A stretch of DNA of 64,000 nucleotides from contig AP031356.1 of assembly GCA_037833965.1 (NCBI GenBank), forward strand, positions 4,982,501-5,046,500. Reading direction: 5' to 3'. Positions 59,201 through 64,000 of the stretch are shown here, in pieces (within the stretch, counting starts at the first letter, position 1; each line of letters begins with the position of its first letter). The position numbers and the translations under genes are program-made. Origin of the DNA: Marchantia polymorpha subsp. ruderalis (lineage: Eukaryota; Streptophyta; Marchantiopsida; Marchantiales; Marchantiaceae). The notes under the pieces are model-generated. The model was not told the origin of the DNA and searched no databases. It saw only the letters and a program-made list of their open reading frames with translations.

Positions 59201-62200
59201 TTGAAAGAATTAAAGTAAGTTTGAACTATGGTCATTTACAAATGAAACAATCTCAATAGTTCCAAAAAAAATACCATGATAGCCAAATCAGAATTCAAAA
59301 CATTTTTTCTCTTACAAAAGTCTAGTTTTTTAAAAGAAAAATATGATTTTGATTACATGATTAGTTTTGATTGGTTTGATTAAATAATAGAAATTTCATT
59401 GATTAGACTAAGCGAGATTTGACCTATTGGCAAGTGGAGGTTCTAGAATTTTGAGACTTTCAAATGCTATGAAACCACCTCAAATTAATTATTAGAAAGT
59501 TTTTAAAACCTATAGGTAGGCCAATGACATGTTGCAACGTATTGAGATTTAGTCAAATATACCATGTTTTATCCTAGTAAAAGTAAATTAAGATGTAATT
59601 ATTATGTGTTATTATGGTAATTTTCAAGTAGCATATATAGAGAGTTAAAGAATAGACTTTCAAGCAAGTTTGGAGAGTTCATTATGTGAAAAATTGTATC
59701 ATCAATATTAGTTTGAATTATACTATCATTTTTAATATCGATGAGTGATGAAATTTGAATGATGAATGAAAAATTTATGTATGACGGTGTTTGAAACACA
59801 AACAAATTGATAATTCTTTATCTTCTAGAACCATGATGAACTACCGCAAAGCTTTTGAAGTAATCTTATTGGGAGTCAATATGTAGATCACATTTTTGGT
59901 TCCTTTACTGAGACCTCAATCTAGAAGGAAAATGTTTTGGATTCAATTTCTTGCCCAAGAAAAGTTTACAATGACTATACATATGAGGCTGACATTTGGA
60001 AACGAAAAAGCGAAAGACATGCTTGAGAGTAAAATATACTTTGTGTATCTAATAGTTTCTACTAATACACTGGAGATAATGTTATACATTTTGTTCACCT
60101 AAATACGTCATTTTGAAAAAAGTTAGTGGATTTGGAGACTTAAAATTTTGTTTTTCAAGTATTTTTCAAGAATTTTAATGCTTGTATAGTGAAAGATGAA
60201 ATGTGTTTTTGTTTTATTTTAGGTCGAGATTTTATGTGTAACCAAAATTATGAGTATCATAACTTCATGAAGTTTTGACGAGTATCCAAGATAAAATCTC
60301 ACGAAATTGTGTACAGAGTTGATAATTTTGTTTATGATTTTTGAAATTTTTTGTAACTTTGCAAAATTGTAGACTAGAAGCTAACCTACGTGGTAAAATT
60401 TCATTGAAATATTACTTTCGATAAAAAAGATATGATCTTTTAAAGTCAAAGGGGTACAAAATAAGAATTGAGTCCAAAATTTTCTATTTTAGTCACATGT
60501 GGTTTTTGATCACTGAGAGAATATTTTGGAACAAATCTTTTGTGTTTTACACCTTACAAAAAAATTATTAAACAATTGAATTAGAAGCTTAAAAGTATTT
60601 CAAACTTGAATGTTATACTCTCTCTAGACTATTTTGAGCATATTACATCACGGGCAAATCCAAATACTAATTTTGATGATACTCAACCAAAACTAATAAT
60701 ATCAAAAAAATCACAATAGCAAATGATTCTTCTTATGATACCTGATAGATAATTGCTTACTTAGTTACTAAGATCTTTGATCCAATTCGTTAAACTATAT
60801 ACACACTAATTGATACAATAAATACTTGTACAAGACCTATGTTCACTGCTAGCAACATAAATTAAAAATCATATGAAATATCATTTAATTTTGACCATAT
60901 ATATATATATATATATATCAATGAGATGTTTATTGTTAAACATATCTAAAAATAATCATATTATGTATTGTAAAATGAGAAAAAATATGTGTTGATCTAT
61001 TTAATGGAATTTCTAGTTAATTAAATAAAATTATCCAAGATAATTATCACTAATTAAATTCAACTATCTAATTAAACTAAATCAAATTTTTATTTATTTT
61101 TTGGTAAAAAGTAACCAAAATCAAAACATTTACTTTCAAAAAGCAACTTTAAAAATAATTATTGACTATGATTCAACTTTTTTATGAGATTTAAAAATTT
61201 TGTGTAGCTCAAAATGCTATAATTCATTTTAAATATATTTGTGTTTGATATGATTCTAAATGCAATATCATGTTTGAAACAAAATAAGAAAATTTAGACT
61301 TCTGATATTTTTTATAAAAATCTATACATTTTGGTTTTATATTTATAGATTATTTGACATACTTCAATGAAAATTGACAATGTTGAAATATTGATAAGAA
61401 AACGTAAATTGAATGTGTTGATGGTGAATTTGAATATAAATTCACTATTATAATTCATGTGTGAATCAAATGTACTTATTATCATGTTATTTGTTGAAAA
61501 GATTAGAATGATAGATAATTGTTTCAGTACGTGATGCAAGATATATGTTCATGAAGATTTGAAACTCTATGGACAATATGTAATAATTTTTCATAAATAC
61601 CTTAAAACAAATATTTCTCTACATTTTAGTAAGTAAGTATCAAGTCAAATGAGATTCATATCATACAGAAGCAATAAGTTGAAATATTATGAAAATAATT
61701 TTTGCAATTCATTGCAGATTTTTTAACTTTAAATCTAAACATTAATTTGTGATCATTCACATTCCATGTTTGTATAAAACAGGTAACAATTTTTTCTTAA
61801 AGATAGATGAGTTCAAATTAAATTTTACGGTAAATTTCATTCATCCCTTGGGTTCAATATTTATTTTAGAAAAATATATTTGTCCATTTTATATACCGGA
61901 ACATTAGATGTTCTGAACGTTTCACCCATATTTTTTACATTTCAAACTCTAATTCCATCTTATATTCTTAATCAATTCACATGAATTCAAAAAAAATAAA
62001 TGTACATTTGCCAATTACAATATATACAATTGTTTTTTAAATTGTAGAGATTCAGTTGAAGAAATGACTAAAAAATTGCACTAAATATTATGATTGATAA
62101 TCTACTATCTTTTCTCGTCTCAACAGTTCAGAATCATTTTATAAATTTGTAGATAATAAAATCTAATCTAGACATTTAAATACTGTCAATGCATTTTTTA

Positions 62201-63397
62201 TTTATTTCTTCCTCTAAGTTTGATTCTTGAATTTCCTCGGTAAAAGCAATTCTTTCAGAATCATCTTAAATATATTATAGTAGAATACCTACAGATATCG
62301 TGTGATTGTGTGAATCTTTCACTAGATTCGATTTTGGGTTGTAATACTTCTTTAAGAATTAAATTATAAATACTATTGTAGAATCTATGCCCATATGTAA
62401 TATAACTATGTAGGGTTTTTTCCAAATATCGTTAAGATATTCCTCGCTGGTAGGTAGATTTTATATGCTGTTCCAAATTGTTTATTTCAAACGAAGGAAC
62501 CTGATACAGCCAACATGAAAGAGGTTTGAATTTTACGTCTGCATTCGTCTGCACAATAATGAATGTCAGATTCCATGTATCACTACATTAGTTTGCTTAT
62601 AGATAATATTCACATCCATTTTTACGAGGACAATCAACGAGAAGACTGTATTTATATAATCAGTTCTAATCAATCCGACAATAATATTTTCAATCATTAT
62701 TATTATGTTGGGAAGAATAAAACATCGTTGAATCATCTCGATGCTCGCATATGCATTATACACAGAATTCTAATCTATATAATGAAATAATGATTTTGAA
62801 AAGATTCTACAGATACTAAAAGTTTCCAACAAATCTGAATCAAAAGTCTGCTCTCAATCAAACATTCTACAAATGCGACAAGTTGAGACGTAAATTATCC
62901 TTCATGGTTTCAAATCTAATTTAAACAATTACTTGTCACAACCTACACTGACCCAACAGTCCCGAAGACTCAAGGTGTTCTCAGTTAAGACTGCTCGGTA
63001 AACTTCATAGAAGCAATCGTATCCAATATAGCTGTCCACCACAATGTAATGAATGTGGGGAAAGAAAAGTATTCACGTGGCTGCGTTAGTGTTATCTATG
63101 AACAAACCGTTTAGTGCAATATATGCTAGATCTTACAGACAATCCACTACGCAGCATTGAGCCTGTAGCAGACATCAACACAAGAATGCAAACCATGATT
63201 AAACAGACCTTGTCTAATGTGGTAACACTGATGCGTTCACCTTTGTGCTGAAGAGATGTCACTTTGCGTCTCCTCCAGCTGACAAAGCAGGCTTCTTAAC
63301 GGTTCACAACAAAAAGTACGACCTCCATCACAGCTAACGACGTTTATTAAACGTGAGCAGATCTGACTACACAATCTCAGGTGGTACAAATAGAAAC
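59201..63397. other. AT-rich region without recognisable genes
   Basis: Strongly AT-rich with only short frames. It includes an (AT)11 microsatellite at 60897-60918. Decayed repeat DNA is the likely content. No intact element, tRNA or rRNA gene is seen. Confidence 0.45.
60897..60918. repeat. (AT)11 microsatellite
   Basis: Eleven uninterrupted AT units. Confidence 0.95.
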
Positions 63398-64000
63398 TTA
63401 TTTCGCCCACTCGTTCTCCTTGATCTCCAAGCAACGATCATACTGGATAGATGCATGCTGAAAGGCCGGCCAACGTCGATCATTCACAATTAGAGCAATA
63501 CAAGCTGATATCATATTTGTCTGGTGCTTGATACATAATCCAGCAGAGCAAAAGATGCTATACCGGGCCTCGGTGAACAATCGATTCAAATATGAGGGCA
63601 AAGTCCGCTTCAACAGGGCATGGAGTTATGTTAACATAAACGTAAACATATATATAACCTTGAAACCTTACTCGTCTAAGTTAAGCACAACCTACAACGT
63701 TCAGATCTTTTCTCTAAATACTGTATCACTAATTGTAAATATTTATAACTAGCAAAACTGATTCTCAGTAAATGTAGTCTTATCTCTCAAGGGGTTGAAA
63801 GTCTAGAAGAATATGAAAATCACTAACTACAAACAGAAGCAGATGGAAATGAGTTCCAAATTTCTGGCAGCCTCTTATAAACAGTTGACAAGCGTGAACA
63901 GTTCATAAACTTGGAGGAAATTGACTCACCTTTGATTTTCTTTTGATGTTGATATTGGTGAGAAATTCAAGTAAGGAGCCGAGTCAATGCAATCAAGTCA
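63398..64000 (-). other. Coding-like segments of a minus-strand gene at the window edge
   Basis: Segment 63398-63457 follows a good acceptor (CCGGCCTTTCAG) and encodes HASIQYDRCLEIKENEWAK before TAA, like a final exon. Near the right edge the minus strand reads DSAPYLNFSPISTSKENQ and meets a GTGAGT donor near 63930. The sequence just past it (RLPEIWNSFPSAS) could be a further exon. I cannot connect the pieces or name a family. Confidence 0.28.

Overview
The window looks like nuclear DNA of a land plant, probably a bryophyte (moss-like); the clade is an inference. Seen directly: a polyubiquitin gene of plant type (S19, D24, S57), a spliced DWARF27-type carotenoid isomerase gene, a long spliced kinesin gene of the plant KIN-7O type, and Ty1/copia and Ty3/gypsy chromovirus elements primed by initiator-methionine tRNA. 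Gene islands alternate with AT-rich, repeat-filled stretches.

Layout. 1-174: 3' end of an unidentified plus-strand gene. 1462-2607 (minus): five-unit polyubiquitin with its promoter. 3.5-7.6 kb: no gene recognised; small hairpins and short tandem repeats. 7633-9780 (minus): complete seven-exon D27-like gene. 9.8-14.1 kb: mostly unassigned, with a decayed coding-like patch. 14.1-15.0 kb: relic of a CENP-B/Tigger-like DNA transposon. 15.5-16.8 kb (minus): the most unusual stretch, four tandem ORFs for 22-23-residue single-span membrane peptides, a diverged fifth member, a 20-bp hairpin and coding-like terminal exons. 19.5-31.5 kb: an old copia element split by a young gypsy chromovirus that looks whole; each has LTRs and target-site duplications. 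34.1-36.6 kb: a non-autonomous LTR element carrying a minisatellite. 38.3-38.7 kb: an F-box-like reading frame. 39.1-51.6 kb (plus): KIN-7O kinesin, about 30 exons. 54.4-59.2 kb: decayed copia with a solo gypsy LTR and another integrase fragment. 59.2-63.4 kb: AT-rich, no gene seen. 63.4-64.0 kb (minus): coding-like segments at the window edge.

How it fits together. No operon or pathway cluster is evident among the three well-supported host genes: ubiquitin serves protein turnover, the D27-like enzyme acts in plastid carotenoid/strigolactone metabolism, and KIN-7O is a microtubule motor. Retroelements fill the space between them. The best candidate for an undescribed system is the micropeptide cluster at 16.18-16.82 kb. 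Its ORFs share length, start context and a common peptide pattern, and lie too close together (45-148 bases) for each to have its own promoter easily, so one multi-ORF transcript is plausible.

Limits. All calls come from reading the sequence without searches. Exon borders rest on GT/AG sites, phase and remembered family alignments.
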